Shown here one piece after another: positions 9,349 to 18,546 of a stretch of 64,000 nt of DNA (the first letter of the stretch is position 1; every line of letters starts with the position of its first letter). The stretch is taken from NCBI RefSeq assembly GCF_000235565.1, contig NC_017527.1, positions 744,001 through 808,000 on the forward strand. The letters are read 5' to 3'. The notes under the pieces were generated by a model. The model saw only the letters and a list, made by a program, of their open reading frames with translations. It made no database searches and had not been told where the DNA came from. Source of the DNA: Methanothrix harundinacea 6Ac (lineage in GTDB: Archaea > Halobacteriota > Methanosarcinia > Methanotrichales > Methanotrichaceae). The translations under genes were made by a program, and so were the position numbers.

Positions 9349-9576
9349 AGCTGGACCCGCTCGAAGCAGGTCTGGAGGAAAATAATCGGCCGGTCGAGGG
9401 AGGCGGCGGAGCGGCTCCTGGCCGAGATCGGCGGGGCCGACGTCTCCGGTCTGATGGAGGCGAAGAGGGCCTACATCGGGGCGATCCTGGAGGCCCTCCC
9501 CGCAGGGATCATCGGATCTCGAAAGGTCGACCGGCGGATCGAAATGGTCGCATTGAGGCTGGAGGGGTACTGGTGA
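9349..9576 (+). pseudogene. Decayed partial copy of the 3836-4462 cysteine-cluster gene
   Basis: Bases 9391-9576 match 4277-4462 over exactly 186 positions with no indel, including the C-terminal coding stretch and a stop codon (TGA here, TAA there). Just before it, 9351-9371 encodes LDPLEAG, matching LDRLEAG of the intact gene's N-terminal third. The middle, including all the cysteine motifs, is deleted. The upstream fragment is also in a different frame from the 3' fragment. No start codon and frame combination restores the full protein. It is a remnant of a second copy that stayed next to an intact second microprotein gene. Confidence 0.8.
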
Positions 9577-9589
9577 AGGCCCCCGAAAA

Positions 9590-9599
9590 GATATAAATC
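9590..9599 (+). promoter_or_regulatory. TATA box of microprotein gene, copy 2
   Basis: GATATAAATC is identical to the element at 4480-4489 and stands at a comparable distance before the second microprotein ATG. It is preserved although the upstream gene copy has decayed, which supports its role as the microprotein promoter. Confidence 0.65.
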
Positions 9600-9631
9600 G
9601 GGAAAAGGCGGAATATATAGAAGGTGTTTTC

Positions 9632-9727
9632 ATGGACATAAGAGAGACCTTGCGCCGGTATCCCTGCATCGCCATCTTCAGCCTCTTTCTGCTGATCATG
9701 CTGATCGTGGTATTCTACACCAGGTGA
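9632..9727 (+). CDS. 31-residue single-span membrane microprotein, copy 2
   Basis: Paralogue of the microprotein at 4523-4618, starting MDIRETLRRYP and ending YTR, with the same length and one predicted transmembrane helix. GGTGTTTTC immediately precedes the ATG, as in copy 1, and the TATA box is conserved. Unlike the neighbouring gene copy, this reading frame has no indel or stop and its basic residues are kept as K/R exchanges. That points to continued selection on the peptide and not on the cysteine-cluster gene. Function unknown. Confidence 0.75.
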   Translation: MDIRETLRRYPCIAIFSLFLLIMLIVVFYTR

Positions 9728-9861
9728 GGGGACGGGGGCTCTTCCCCCTACCTCTGAAACCACCTTCGTACCCTTTTTCAGCCATCGTTCGATCCTCCAA
9801 TTTGATGATCTCTACCGCATCCGACCCCCCAGATCTCCGGGCCTCAAGCCCCCCTCAGGAT

Positions 9862-9871
9862 GATATTTAAG
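9862..9871 (+). promoter_or_regulatory. TATA box for the 9894 gene
   Basis: GATATTTAAG lies about 25-30 bases before the ATG at 9894. That spacing predicts a transcript with almost no leader. Confidence 0.55.
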
Positions 9872-9893
9872 CCTTGAAGTCCTATTGATCCTC

Positions 9894-10358
9894 ATGGAAT
9901 GCAGCGAGCCCTGCCGGGAGTTCTGTCGGTGGATAGAGACCCTCCCCCACCACAGGAAGTACGTCCTCAGGAAGGAGGAGTACCCGGCCCTTCCCAACTG
10001 CTTCAAGGAGACGCTCCTAGGGGAGGCGGTGCCGGGGTCGGTCCGGCAGCTCCGGGGGCCGGCGGGGTCCCACGTCCACGAGTTCCCGGATCGGTGGGTC
10101 CTCCACCGGGACATCGCCGACGCCGAGGCCGACCCCCTGGGCCACCTCCTCAGCGACGCCCCCGAGTACCTCGTCTCGGCGATCGCGGGGCTAGCCACCG
10201 CCCTCCTCGCCAAACAGAAGAGGGACGGGAGGAACGCCCTCCTCGCCGGATGGTCGATGACCGCCTTCCTCCTCCTCCTGGGGAAGATGGGAAAGACGAT
10301 CGGCGAGGACGACTCCGAGAAGGAGGCCCAGGCGCCCCGCCTCAAGTCAGGGTTTTGA
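9894..10358 (+). CDS. Uncharacterised protein with C-terminal membrane segments
   Basis: About 154 residues; family not recognised. The N-terminal part is soluble and begins with a short cysteine pattern (MECSEPCREFCRW), followed by a His/Asp-rich stretch. The C-terminal third has two hydrophobic stretches (YLVSAIAGLATALLA and a second around SMTAFLLLL) separated by a basic loop, so it is probably membrane-attached. ATG 9894 is preferred over TTG 9885 because the TATA box at 9862 fits a leaderless start there. It stands alone in front of marC. Confidence 0.65.
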   Translation: MECSEPCREFCRWIETLPHHRKYVLRKEEYPALPNCFKETLLGEAVPGSVRQLRGPAGSHVHEFPDRWVLHRDIADAEADPLGHLLSDAPEYLVSAIAGLATALLAKQKRDGRNALLAGWSMTAFLLLLGKMGKTIGEDDSEKEAQAPRLKSGF

Positions 10359-10448
10359 GGCGGCGGAGGAGCGGGTCCGGATCTTGAGCTCTCCCCCCCC
10401 TGAGGGGGGCATTTTCGATGGTTTAAAGGTTTAGGGGTGGATTCGACG

Positions 10449-11099
10449 ATGGTGGAGGTGGCAGGCCATTTCGCTTACTTCTTCTACGCTCTCGCCTCGG
10501 TCTTCATCATAGTAAACCCCGTAGAGGCGACGATGGTCTTCATCTCCCTCACCCCGGAGGCCTCCGCCGGGGAGAGGGCGAGGATCTCTTTGCGGGCGGC
10601 AGCGGTCGCCTACGTCATCGCCCTCCTCTTCGCCCTCTCGGGGGACCACGTCCTCCGCTTCTTCGGGGCGACCGTCGACTCCCTCCGGGTCGCCGGAGGG
10701 ATCCTCCTCTTCATCATGGCCATCGAGATGCTGAAGGCGAAGCCCCGGAGGAAGGTGACGGAGGCGGAGCTGGCCGACGCCAGCGACCGGGAGGACGTCT
10801 CGGTCTTCCCCCTGGCGACCCCCCTCCTGACCGGCCCCGGGGCGATCACCACCGTCATCGTCCTGATGGGGACGGCTTCAGGCCCCGCCGAGAAGGGGGC
10901 GGTCCTCCTGGCCATCACCGCCACCTTCGCCGCCACCTACCTCATCCTCCGGTCCTCGGAGTACGTCGACCGGATCCTGGGGCTGACGGGGATCATGGTG
11001 ATGACGAGGATCATGGGCCTCCTCCTGGGGGCGATCGCCGTCAACTTCGTCGCCTTCGGAGCCTGGAACATCTACGCCGGGATGGCGGGGCTCTCCTGA
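10449..11099 (+). CDS. marC: MarC family integral membrane protein
   Basis: About 216 residues with six predicted membrane helices and typical MarC/UPF0056 features. These are an early FIIVNPVEA segment (the family has N-P in the first helix), a polar central loop, then PLATPLLTGPGAITTVIVL, which is the family's second N-P/P-G-type repeat. The name MarC comes from a locus once linked to multiple antibiotic resistance; no transport substrate has been firmly established. A TATA-like TTTAAAG at 10422 lies about 26 bases before ATG 10449, favouring that leaderless start over the GTG at 10437. It converges with the glcF-like gene. Confidence 0.85.
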   Translation: MVEVAGHFAYFFYALASVFIIVNPVEATMVFISLTPEASAGERARISLRAAAVAYVIALLFALSGDHVLRFFGATVDSLRVAGGILLFIMAIEMLKAKPRRKVTEAELADASDREDVSVFPLATPLLTGPGAITTVIVLMGTASGPAEKGAVLLAITATFAATYLILRSSEYVDRILGLTGIMVMTRIMGLLLGAIAVNFVAFGAWNIYAGMAGLS

Positions 11100-11158
11100 G
11101 GGCTCCCGCCCCGAAAGGCTGGGATACGTCGGCGAGGATCCTCATCTCTTCGGCCAGC

Positions 11159-12250
11159 TCAGGGCGGTCCGATGGCTCTTGCCACCAGATCGACGAGGTC
11201 GATCACCTCGACCTCGGCTCCGACCCCGGCCCCGGCGTCGGAGAGGTTTCTGATGCAGAGGGGGCAGCAGGAGACGATGGCATCGACGCCAGCCGGCACG
11301 TCCTGGAGCCTACGCTTTGCGATCTCCAGGGACAGCTCCGGATAGCCGGCCCGGACCCCGCCCCCGCCGCCGCAGCACCGGGCATCCTCCCGGCTCCTCT
11401 TCATCTCCACGAGGCGGCAGATGGCCTTTATCACCTCTCGCGGGGGGTCGAAGATGCCGGCGTGCCTTCCCAGGTGGCAGGGGTCGTGGTAGGTGACGGT
11501 CAGGTCGAGCCGCCTTGGTCTGAGGACCGAGAGCCGCTCGGCGAGGAACTCGGGGACGCTCACCACCTCAAACTCGGGAGGGTAGGAGCTCTTGAGGGTC
11601 GAGAGGCAGCCGGCGCATCCGGTGACGACGGTCTTCGCTTTCATCTCCCGGATCTGGCGGAGGTTCTCGTCGATGACCTTCAACGCCGAGGAGCCGGTCC
11701 TGATGAGGGGAGAGCCGCAGCACTTTTCGTCCGGGAGGAGGGCGACGCCGAACCTCCGGAGGATATCGAAGGTCTTGGCCGCCACCACCGGGTAGCGGTA
11801 GGAGTCGAGGCAGCCGACGAAGTAGACGGCCTCGGCCTTCTCTTTTATGGCGCCGGCGTCCGAGAGCCAGGCGAGCCTCTCGCCGACCTCGCCGAAGGTG
11901 TTGCCGCTCCCCGCGACCTTCGTTCTGAACCCGGCCTGGGCCTCGGTCATGATCCCCTGGGAGACGAGCCCCCTCCTCGCCGCCTGGACGATCGCGGGGG
12001 GGTTAGCCCCCGCGGGGCATTTGGCGGCGCAGATCCCGCAGGTGGTGCAGGTGTTGAGGCTGTCGAGGACGGAGGCGTCGGGGGCGAGCCCTTCGCCGAG
12101 GGCTTTAGCCACCATGACCCGGCCCCGGGTGTTCTTTGACTCCCAGCCGAGGACCTCGAAGGCGGGGCAGACCGACCGGCAGGTGCCGCACCGGACGCAG
12201 ACCTCCAGGGCCCGTTGGTCTATCTTCGCCTCCTGCTGGTCCTGGGTCAA
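11159..12250 (-). CDS. glcF: Fe-S subunit of a GlcF/LutA-like oxidoreductase (CCG domains)
   Basis: 363 residues. The N terminus has two 4Fe-4S ferredoxin motifs (CVRCGTCRSVCP near residue 17 and CTTCGICAAKCP near 65). Two CCG cysteine-rich domains follow: DEKCCGSPL with an upstream VGC, and ARCCGGGGGVRAG with an upstream DPCHLG. This is the layout of glycolate oxidase GlcF, HdrD-like and LutA-like electron-transfer subunits. The start is TTG, overlapping the glcD stop as TTGA, with GGGGG six bases upstream. Together with GlcD it probably passes electrons from a 2-hydroxyacid to a membrane carrier or to a heterodisulfide-type acceptor. The physiological substrate and acceptor are not visible here. 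Confidence 0.85.
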   Translation of the reverse strand: MTQDQQEAKIDQRALEVCVRCGTCRSVCPAFEVLGWESKNTRGRVMVAKALGEGLAPDASVLDSLNTCTTCGICAAKCPAGANPPAIVQAARRGLVSQGIMTEAQAGFRTKVAGSGNTFGEVGERLAWLSDAGAIKEKAEAVYFVGCLDSYRYPVVAAKTFDILRRFGVALLPDEKCCGSPLIRTGSSALKVIDENLRQIREMKAKTVVTGCAGCLSTLKSSYPPEFEVVSVPEFLAERLSVLRPRRLDLTVTYHDPCHLGRHAGIFDPPREVIKAICRLVEMKRSREDARCCGGGGGVRAGYPELSLEIAKRRLQDVPAGVDAIVSCCPLCIRNLSDAGAGVGAEVEVIDLVDLVARAIGPP

Positions 12251-13704
12251 CTCGTTCCCCCCGGAGTCCCGTCCGCCCCCGTGCTACACCCACTTCCCCC
12301 TACCTCGGCCGGGCCGTCGTCGAGGCCGAGCTTTCCGGGGTTCATGATCCCTCGCGGGTCCAGCGCCTTCTTTATCGCCCTCATCACCGAGAGGGCGCCG
12401 GAGCCCACTTGTTCCATCATGTAACCCGACCGGGCGGCGCCGATCCCGTGCTCGGAGCTGACCGTCCCCCCGAGGCGGATCGCCGCCCGGTGGATGGCGT
12501 CGGCCGCCCCGGCGAGCCTCGCCCACTCCCCCTCGTCCAAGACGTCGATGAAGAGGGCGACGTGGAGGTTTCCGTCGCCGATGTGGCCGTACTTCATCGC
12601 CGGGATCCCGAACCGGTCTGAGATCTCCGCCACCTCCCTTATCAGCGCCGGGATCTCCTTGATGGGGACGCCGACGTCTTCCCCGACGTAGATCCGGCTC
12701 TTCGCGGGGTCGAGGCGGGAGATGGCCGCCCCCACGAGGCGGCGGGCGGCCCAGATCTCCTCCATCTCCCCGGACCCGGCAACGACGGCCACCGAAGCGG
12801 CCGCAGCGGCCCCGGAAGAGGCGGAACAGAGGGCGGCGATCTCCGCCGCCGCCTCGGCCGCGGCCCCCTCGGAGCCGTCCACCTCGAAGAGGAGGACGTC
12901 GCCGTCGGGCAGTTTGAGGGAGGGGTCGCAGCGCCGCAGGACCGCCACCGTCATCCTGTCGAGGATCTCGCAGGCGGAGGGGACGATCCCGGCGGCGAAG
13001 GTGGCGGCGACGGCCCGGCCCGCCTCCTCTGCCGAATTGAAGGAGGCGATGACGAGCCTGCGGGCCTTGGGCAGGGGCGCGACCCGCAGGACCGCCTGGG
13101 TGATGACCCCCAGGGTCCCCTCCGAGCCGATGAATAGGCGGGTCAGATCGTAGCCCGCCGCCGCCTTGAGGGTCCGCGAGCCCGTCCTGACGACGGAGCC
13201 GTCGGCGAGGACGACCTCCAGGTCGAGGACGTAGTTACGGGTCGTCCCGTACTTGACGGACCTCATCCCGGAGCCGTTGTTGGCGATGAGGCCGCCGAGG
13301 GTGCAGAAGGCTGCCGAGCCGGGGTCCGGCGGGAAAAAAAACCCATGGGGCTTCAGCGTCTCGTTGAGCCGGGCCTGGACGACCCCCGGCTCGACGACGA
13401 CGGCCAGATTCGCCAGATCCATCTCGACGATCCGGTTCATCCCCGAGAGGTCGAGGACGATCCCGCCCCGGACCGGCACCGCCCCGCCGGCGAGGCCCGT
13501 CCCCGCGCCCCTGGCCGTCACCGCAACGCCTTCGGCGGCGGCCAGGCCGACGACGTCGGAGACCTCCGCGGTGGAGAGGGGGCGGACTACGTAGTCCGGG
13601 GTCCCCCTCACCTGGGAGGCGTCGGAGGAGTAGCAGAGCCTCTCGGCGGGGGCGGCGGAGGCCCTCTCGCCGACGATATCGCGGAGCTTCTCGATGATAT
13701 CCAT
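12247..13704 (-). CDS. glcD: FAD-linked 2-hydroxyacid dehydrogenase, GlcD family
   Basis: About 485 residues. The FAD-binding PCMH-type domain shows VTARGAGTGLAGGAVP near residue 65, LGGLIANNGSGMRSVKYG near 135, and FIGSEGTLGVIT near 190. The C-terminal FAD-oxidase domain has YGHIGDGNLHV and the end motif DPRGIMNPGK. These define the D-lactate/glycolate dehydrogenase GlcD group. ATG 13704 is chosen because GAGGT lies eight bases before it; ATG 13716 in frame is weaker. A TATTATAT box on the minus strand near 13780 fits as promoter. It is translationally coupled to glcF. D-lactate is the likeliest substrate for an archaeon, but this is inference. Confidence 0.87.
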   Translation of the reverse strand: MDIIEKLRDIVGERASAAPAERLCYSSDASQVRGTPDYVVRPLSTAEVSDVVGLAAAEGVAVTARGAGTGLAGGAVPVRGGIVLDLSGMNRIVEMDLANLAVVVEPGVVQARLNETLKPHGFFFPPDPGSAAFCTLGGLIANNGSGMRSVKYGTTRNYVLDLEVVLADGSVVRTGSRTLKAAAGYDLTRLFIGSEGTLGVITQAVLRVAPLPKARRLVIASFNSAEEAGRAVAATFAAGIVPSACEILDRMTVAVLRRCDPSLKLPDGDVLLFEVDGSEGAAAEAAAEIAALCSASSGAAAAASVAVVAGSGEMEEIWAARRLVGAAISRLDPAKSRIYVGEDVGVPIKEIPALIREVAEISDRFGIPAMKYGHIGDGNLHVALFIDVLDEGEWARLAGAADAIHRAAIRLGGTVSSEHGIGAARSGYMMEQVGSGALSVMRAIKKALDPRGIMNPGKLGLDDGPAEVGGSGCSTGADGTPGGTS

Positions 13705-13900
13705 GGGAGACCTCATAATCGGGAGAATTGCGGCGCCGAAGGGCGGGCGGAGTCGGAGGAGGAATTCCGTCGGGGGGATATAATAGGGTGTCGATGGGCG
13801 GGGCGATCGGGTTATTGGCAGGAAGTAAGCAGATCCCGATCGAAATCCATCGGAAGCTTTTTCGGGTATTACTGATATCGGAGGCTTGGAGATGTAGAGT

Positions 13901-16900
13901 GTGGCCGTTCCGGAGAAGATCCTTGAGTTGGTTGAAAAATTCGAATTGGTCATTGATAAATATAAATCTAGTTATAAAGAAGAAGAAATTAAAATTGAAT
14001 TTATAAATCCTTTTTTTGAAGCTCTAGGCTGGGATGTCCGAAATAAGAGCAATAACCCCCCAGATCAGAGAGAGGTCAGGTTTGAAGATACCTTGAGGTC
14101 AGAGGGGGAGACCCAGAGGCCCGATTATAGCTTCTGGCTTGACAGGGAGAGGAAGTTCTTTCTGGACGCCAAAAAACCTTCAGTGAATATTGAAGGAGGA
14201 ATAATCCCAGCATTCCAGATAAAGCGTTATGCATACTCTTCTACCCTGCCGCTTGCCATTGTAACCGACTTTGAAGAGTTTGCCGTTTACGATTGCAGGA
14301 TCAAACCGTTCAAATTTGATAAGCCACAAAAGTCTAGATTATTATTAATAAAATATTATGAATATGAAAAGAGATGGGACGAGATCGCCTCGTTGTTCTC
14401 CAAAGAGGCCGTTCAGAGAGGCTCCCTCGGCTCCATCCCTCCGCCAAAAGGAAAAAAAGTCGACGACGCTCTTCTGGAGGACATCTCTGATTGGCGAAAT
14501 GCTCTGGCGGCGAGCATCACTAAGATGAATCCAGAGATCTCTCAGAAGAGCCTGAACTATGCGGTCCAGATGACGATCGACAGGATTCTATTTCTAAGGA
14601 TCTGTGAGGATCGGTCTATTGAGGACAGCGAGCGGTTGAAGGGGCTTCTTGATGGGGATGATGTATATAAGAGGCTGTTTGAACTCTTCGAAGAGGCCGA
14701 TAAGAGGTACAATTCGGGGCTGTTCCACTTCCATCCTGAGGAGGAGAGGAACAACTTCGACGCCATCACCCCGTCGATAAAGATCGAGGACAATGTTCTT
14801 AAGAATATAATTCAAAGCTTATACTATCCTGACAGCCCCTACGTCTTCTCTGAGATCCCTGCCGATATTCTTGGTCACGTTTACGAGCAGTTCCTGGGGA
14901 AGGTCATCCAGCTGGACGAGAGCCACAAAGTGAGCGTGGTGGAGAAGCCTGAGGTGAGGAAGGCAGGAGGCGTTTATTATACTCCATCATATATTGTAGA
15001 TTATATCGTTAAAAACACCGTCGGCAAGCTCTTGGAGGGGAAGACCCCCAAGGAGGCCTCTGACCTTCGCATCCTCGATCCCGCCTGCGGTTCGGGGTCG
15101 TTTCTGATAGTGGCCTATCAGCACCTCTTGGATTGGCACCTCGACTGGTACAAGGCCCATCTCGTCCCTCTCTTGGATGCTGGAGAGAAGCCGACATCAA
15201 ACGGGGTGCAAAATCTCCTCCCGTCTCCGATCGAGAGGCCAGGGAAGAACGCCAGGTCCCGATCGAAGAAGATCTGGGAGAGGGCTTCGGTGGCGACCCT
15301 CCCCATCGAGGAGAGGGCGGGAGAATGGCATCTGAAGACCGCCGAGAGGAAGAGGATCCTCCTCAACAACATCTATGGCGTGGATATAGACACTCAGGCC
15401 GTGGAGGTGACAAAGCTCTCCCTCCTCCTCAAGGTCTTGGAAGGAGAAAATAAGGCCACCATCACCGATCTCAACATGTATTCAGATGAGAGGGCTCTGC
15501 CAGATCTTGGAAATAATATAAAATGTGGCAATTCCCTAATCGGTTGGGATATCCTTGAAGATAAGCCCGATCTCTCCCAGGAAGAGCTGGAGAGGATCAA
15601 TCCATTTATATGGGAGGATGAATTTAAAGAGGTCTTCGCCAAAGGCGGTTTTGATGCGGTAATTGGAAATCCGCCTTATATTAGAATTCAAATGATGAAG
15701 GAATGGGCTCCTGTAGAGGTGGAATTTTACAAAGAGCATTACACGGTCGCCAAGAAAGGGAACTATGACGTTTATGTCGTATTCGTCGAAAAGGGATTGG
15801 CCCTCCTGAACGAAAGCGGTCGTTTAGGTTTTATCCTACCAAATAAATTTTTTAATGCACAATATGGTTCACCGTTGCGTAGTTTATTATCAAATGGAAA
15901 AAATTTAGACGAAATTGTTAATTTTGGGCATGGACAAATATTCTGTGGCGTAACTACCTATACATGTCTGATCTTTCTGAATAAAATGCCAAAAGATTCA
16001 TTCAAATATACATATGTCGAAGACTTGAATTCATGGAAAGAGGACGCATTATCAATAACGGGTGAAATTCAAGCTAAGAATGCAGCATGTGCTGAATGGA
16101 ATTTTATTGTTGGAAAAGGTTCAGATCTTTTTGATCGTTTGAGTAAGATGCCTGTGAAGTTGGGAGATGTGGCTGAAAGGGTGTTTCAAGGGATCATTCC
16201 TGGAATGGATGCAGTTTATTCGATAAAATTGATCGGGGAAGATGATATTGTAATATGTTATTCGCGGGCTTTATCTAAAGATATTCAGATAGAAAGTAAA
16301 ATTCTTCGTAAAATCGCCAGCGGTTCTCAGGTGAAGGCTTATACAATTGTAGATGATAAATCAAGAGTTATCTATCCTTATCACTTTGAGGGAGATAATT
16401 GTGTTTTAATTCTGCCAGATAAGATGAAACAGGATTTTCCTTTGGCTTATGATTATCTTCAAAAAACCAGAGATCTATTGGACAAAAGAGATCGTGGCTC
16501 GGCTAAAGGAGCCCAATGGTATCGTTATATTAGAACCCAAAATATTGGATTACAAGCATATCCTAAGTTGGCCATCCCTCGCCTCGTCCATCGCTTGTGT
16601 GCAGCCTATGACGCAAATGCAGATTTTTGTTTGGATAACGTGGATGTGGGTGGAGTGATTCTCTCTGAAAATAGCCCTGTTGGTTATATTTATATACTTG
16701 GCTTATTAAATAGCAAGCTACTCAACTATTATTTTAAAATTAATAGTGTTCATTTTCGAGGTGGTTTTTTCTCTGCTAATAGGCAATATATTGAACGTCT
16801 CCCCATTCGCACCATCGACTTCTCCGACCCCCAGGACGTCACCCGCCACGACAAGATGGTGAGCCTCGTGGAGACGATGCTCGACCTGCACAAACAACTC

Positions 16901-17041
16901 CAGGAAGTCGGCACGCCACATGAAAAAACGCGCATCCAAAATCAGATCGGTTATACGGACAAGCAGATAGATGCCTTGGTCTACGAACTGTACGACCTCA
17001 CAGAGGAGGAGATCGCCATCGTGGAAGAGAGCACAAAATAG
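13901..17041 (+). CDS. Single-chain type II (IIG/Eco57I-like) restriction-modification enzyme
   Basis: 1046 residues. The N-terminal nuclease domain contains RPDYSFWL followed by FFLDAKK (D89-A90-K91), the D...D-x-K pattern of the PD-(D/E)xK fold. A helical connector comes next. The gamma-type N6-adenine methylase has motif I DPACGSGSF at residue 393 and motif IV NPPY at residue 590. The last 350 residues resemble a target-recognition region, ending in a coiled-coil-like segment. One protein thus carries cleavage, methylation and DNA recognition. The start is GTG with GGAGG 16 bases away, a weak choice. The gene is much more AT-rich than both neighbours and stands alone between unrelated operons, typical of horizontally acquired defence genes. 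No separate specificity subunit or partner is present. Confidence 0.88.
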   Translation: MAVPEKILELVEKFELVIDKYKSSYKEEEIKIEFINPFFEALGWDVRNKSNNPPDQREVRFEDTLRSEGETQRPDYSFWLDRERKFFLDAKKPSVNIEGGIIPAFQIKRYAYSSTLPLAIVTDFEEFAVYDCRIKPFKFDKPQKSRLLLIKYYEYEKRWDEIASLFSKEAVQRGSLGSIPPPKGKKVDDALLEDISDWRNALAASITKMNPEISQKSLNYAVQMTIDRILFLRICEDRSIEDSERLKGLLDGDDVYKRLFELFEEADKRYNSGLFHFHPEEERNNFDAITPSIKIEDNVLKNIIQSLYYPDSPYVFSEIPADILGHVYEQFLGKVIQLDESHKVSVVEKPEVRKAGGVYYTPSYIVDYIVKNTVGKLLEGKTPKEASDLRILDPACGSGSFLIVAYQHLLDWHLDWYKAHLVPLLDAGEKPTSNGVQNLLPSPIERPGKNARSRSKKIWERASVATLPIEERAGEWHLKTAERKRILLNNIYGVDIDTQAVEVTKLSLLLKVLEGENKATITDLNMYSDERALPDLGNNIKCGNSLIGWDILEDKPDLSQEELERINPFIWEDEFKEVFAKGGFDAVIGNPPYIRIQMMKEWAPVEVEFYKEHYTVAKKGNYDVYVVFVEKGLALLNESGRLGFILPNKFFNAQYGSPLRSLLSNGKNLDEIVNFGHGQIFCGVTTYTCLIFLNKMPKDSFKYTYVEDLNSWKEDALSITGEIQAKNAACAEWNFIVGKGSDLFDRLSKMPVKLGDVAERVFQGIIPGMDAVYSIKLIGEDDIVICYSRALSKDIQIESKILRKIASGSQVKAYTIVDDKSRVIYPYHFEGDNCVLILPDKMKQDFPLAYDYLQKTRDLLDKRDRGSAKGAQWYRYIRTQNIGLQAYPKLAIPRLVHRLCAAYDANADFCLDNVDVGGVILSENSPVGYIYILGLLNSKLLNYYFKINSVHFRGGFFSANRQYIERLPIRTIDFSDPQDVTRHDKMVSLVETMLDLHKQLQEVGTPHEKTRIQNQIGYTDKQIDALVYELYDLTEEEIAIVEESTK

Positions 17042-17102
17042 CGTTCCTGCACTCATTTTGAATTATAAGCTCCGGCGCCAGCCACACCGCAAGACCCTTA
17101 TT

Positions 17103-18320
17103 TCACAGAACCCTCCCCACCACCGGAATCCGCCTCAGCACCAGCTCGCTCGCCACAAAGCACAGCGGCACCGCCACCGCCGCCGCCACGGCGAACTTGG
17201 CGAGGGGGTGCCACGCGAATCCCCGCAGCGCGGCGGTGACGAGGATCAGGATCACCGGGTGGAAGAAGTAGACGGCGAAGCTGTTGTCCGCCATGAACCG
17301 GGCAAGCCTCCCGCCGGAGTTGAACCGCTCCCGGAATATGACGACGATGCCGAGGCAGGCCCCCACGCAGAAGAAGGCCTCCCAGAGGGCGTAGGCCGCG
17401 CTCTGCCAGCGCAGGCCGCCATTGATCATCGATATCTCGCCCTCCGGCCCGATCCCGACGAGGAAGAGGGCGAGCCAGAAGGCGGTCCCGCCGACGAGGG
17501 CGGCCTTCAGCCAGACGATCCCGAAGGGATAGGGGATCCTCGCGAGCCAGCGCCGCCGGCGGGCGGCGACCCCCACGACGAAGAGGGCGACGTAGGAGGC
17601 GAAGAAGGAGAGCTGCATGTTCAGGACGGCGGTCCCGATCGGCTGGACGAGGCGGATGGCGAAGGCGGCGGCCGCAATGACGAGGATGAGGGCGATGACC
17701 TCCCGGTGGCGGGGGAGCGTCGCCTCCTCTCCCGCCCCTTCTGCCCCACCCGCTCCTTCCACCCCTTCCGCTCCTTCCGCCTTCTCCTCGTCCCTCTTCT
17801 CCGGATCTCCCCGAAGGAGCCTCGCCGCGGCGTAGGCGGCGGAGAAGATGAGGAGGGCGATGGCAAACCACATCGGCCCCGACCCGCCGAGGAATTGGAG
17901 GCCGAGGAGGTATCCGAGGTAAAACCCCCCCGGAGCCGGCAGGGGTGCCACCGCCGAGAGGCTCATCACGTAGTATAGAATCGCCGGGTTGATTATGAGC
18001 ATGTAGATCAGGGCCGGTACCCCGAGGCGGACCGCCCGGTCCCGCAGGAACCTGCCCGCGCCCTTCCGGCGGAAGGAGGCGGGGACGAAGTAGCCGGCGA
18101 CGAGGAAGAGGAGGCCCAGGGAGTAGGCCTGGATGAAGGATTGGATGATCCCGAAGGAGAGGGTGGTGAGGGGTTCAAGGGCCGCAGCCTCTCGGTAGTA
18201 CCACATCCCCAGGCCCGAGTAGGTGACGGCGGCGTGGAGGATGACGACCTGGACTATGACGAAGGAGCGGATGTTGTCGATGAAGTAGAGGCGGCCTTTC
18301 TCAGCCGCACCTTCCGGCAT
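17103..18320 (-). CDS. Acyltransferase 3 family integral membrane protein
   Basis: About 405 residues with ten or more hydrophobic helices. The N-terminal YFIDNIRSFVIVQVVILHAAV carries the conserved histidine of the first helix seen in acyltransferase-3 (OafA/OpgC-like) proteins. Near residue 70 LLFLVAGYFVP matches the family's F-x-S/A-G-Y/F motif. A poorly conserved, charged loop of E, G and A repeats (around residues 180-210) interrupts the helices. Members acylate sugars or other cell-surface molecules. Starts possible at TTG 18338, ATG 18326 and ATG 18320; AAGGATGA just before 18320 favours the last. A TTAAATAT box lies upstream around 18400. It converges with the AT-rich restriction enzyme gene. 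Confidence 0.8.
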   Translation of the reverse strand: MPEGAAEKGRLYFIDNIRSFVIVQVVILHAAVTYSGLGMWYYREAAALEPLTTLSFGIIQSFIQAYSLGLLFLVAGYFVPASFRRKGAGRFLRDRAVRLGVPALIYMLIINPAILYYVMSLSAVAPLPAPGGFYLGYLLGLQFLGGSGPMWFAIALLIFSAAYAAARLLRGDPEKRDEEKAEGAEGVEGAGGAEGAGEEATLPRHREVIALILVIAAAAFAIRLVQPIGTAVLNMQLSFFASYVALFVVGVAARRRRWLARIPYPFGIVWLKAALVGGTAFWLALFLVGIGPEGEISMINGGLRWQSAAYALWEAFFCVGACLGIVVIFRERFNSGGRLARFMADNSFAVYFFHPVILILVTAALRGFAWHPLAKFAVAAAVAVPLCFVASELVLRRIPVVGRVL

Positions 18321-18546
18321 GATCATCCTTAAGCTCAACCCATCCTCACGCTCCGGAATCTTCTATTATTTTTCAAATTTCAGCTAAAATGCGTCCACAT
18401 ATTTAACTTAAGCCGCCTCCACCGAAGCCCTCGGCCCAACCCCACCCCACCCCACCCCTCAAAGCTTCCGGCCGGCCATCCCGAAATCGCCAGGGATCAT
18501 CCGGCAGAGAGATGATAGAGCTTGAGCGCGGCCACCAAAAGATGCC

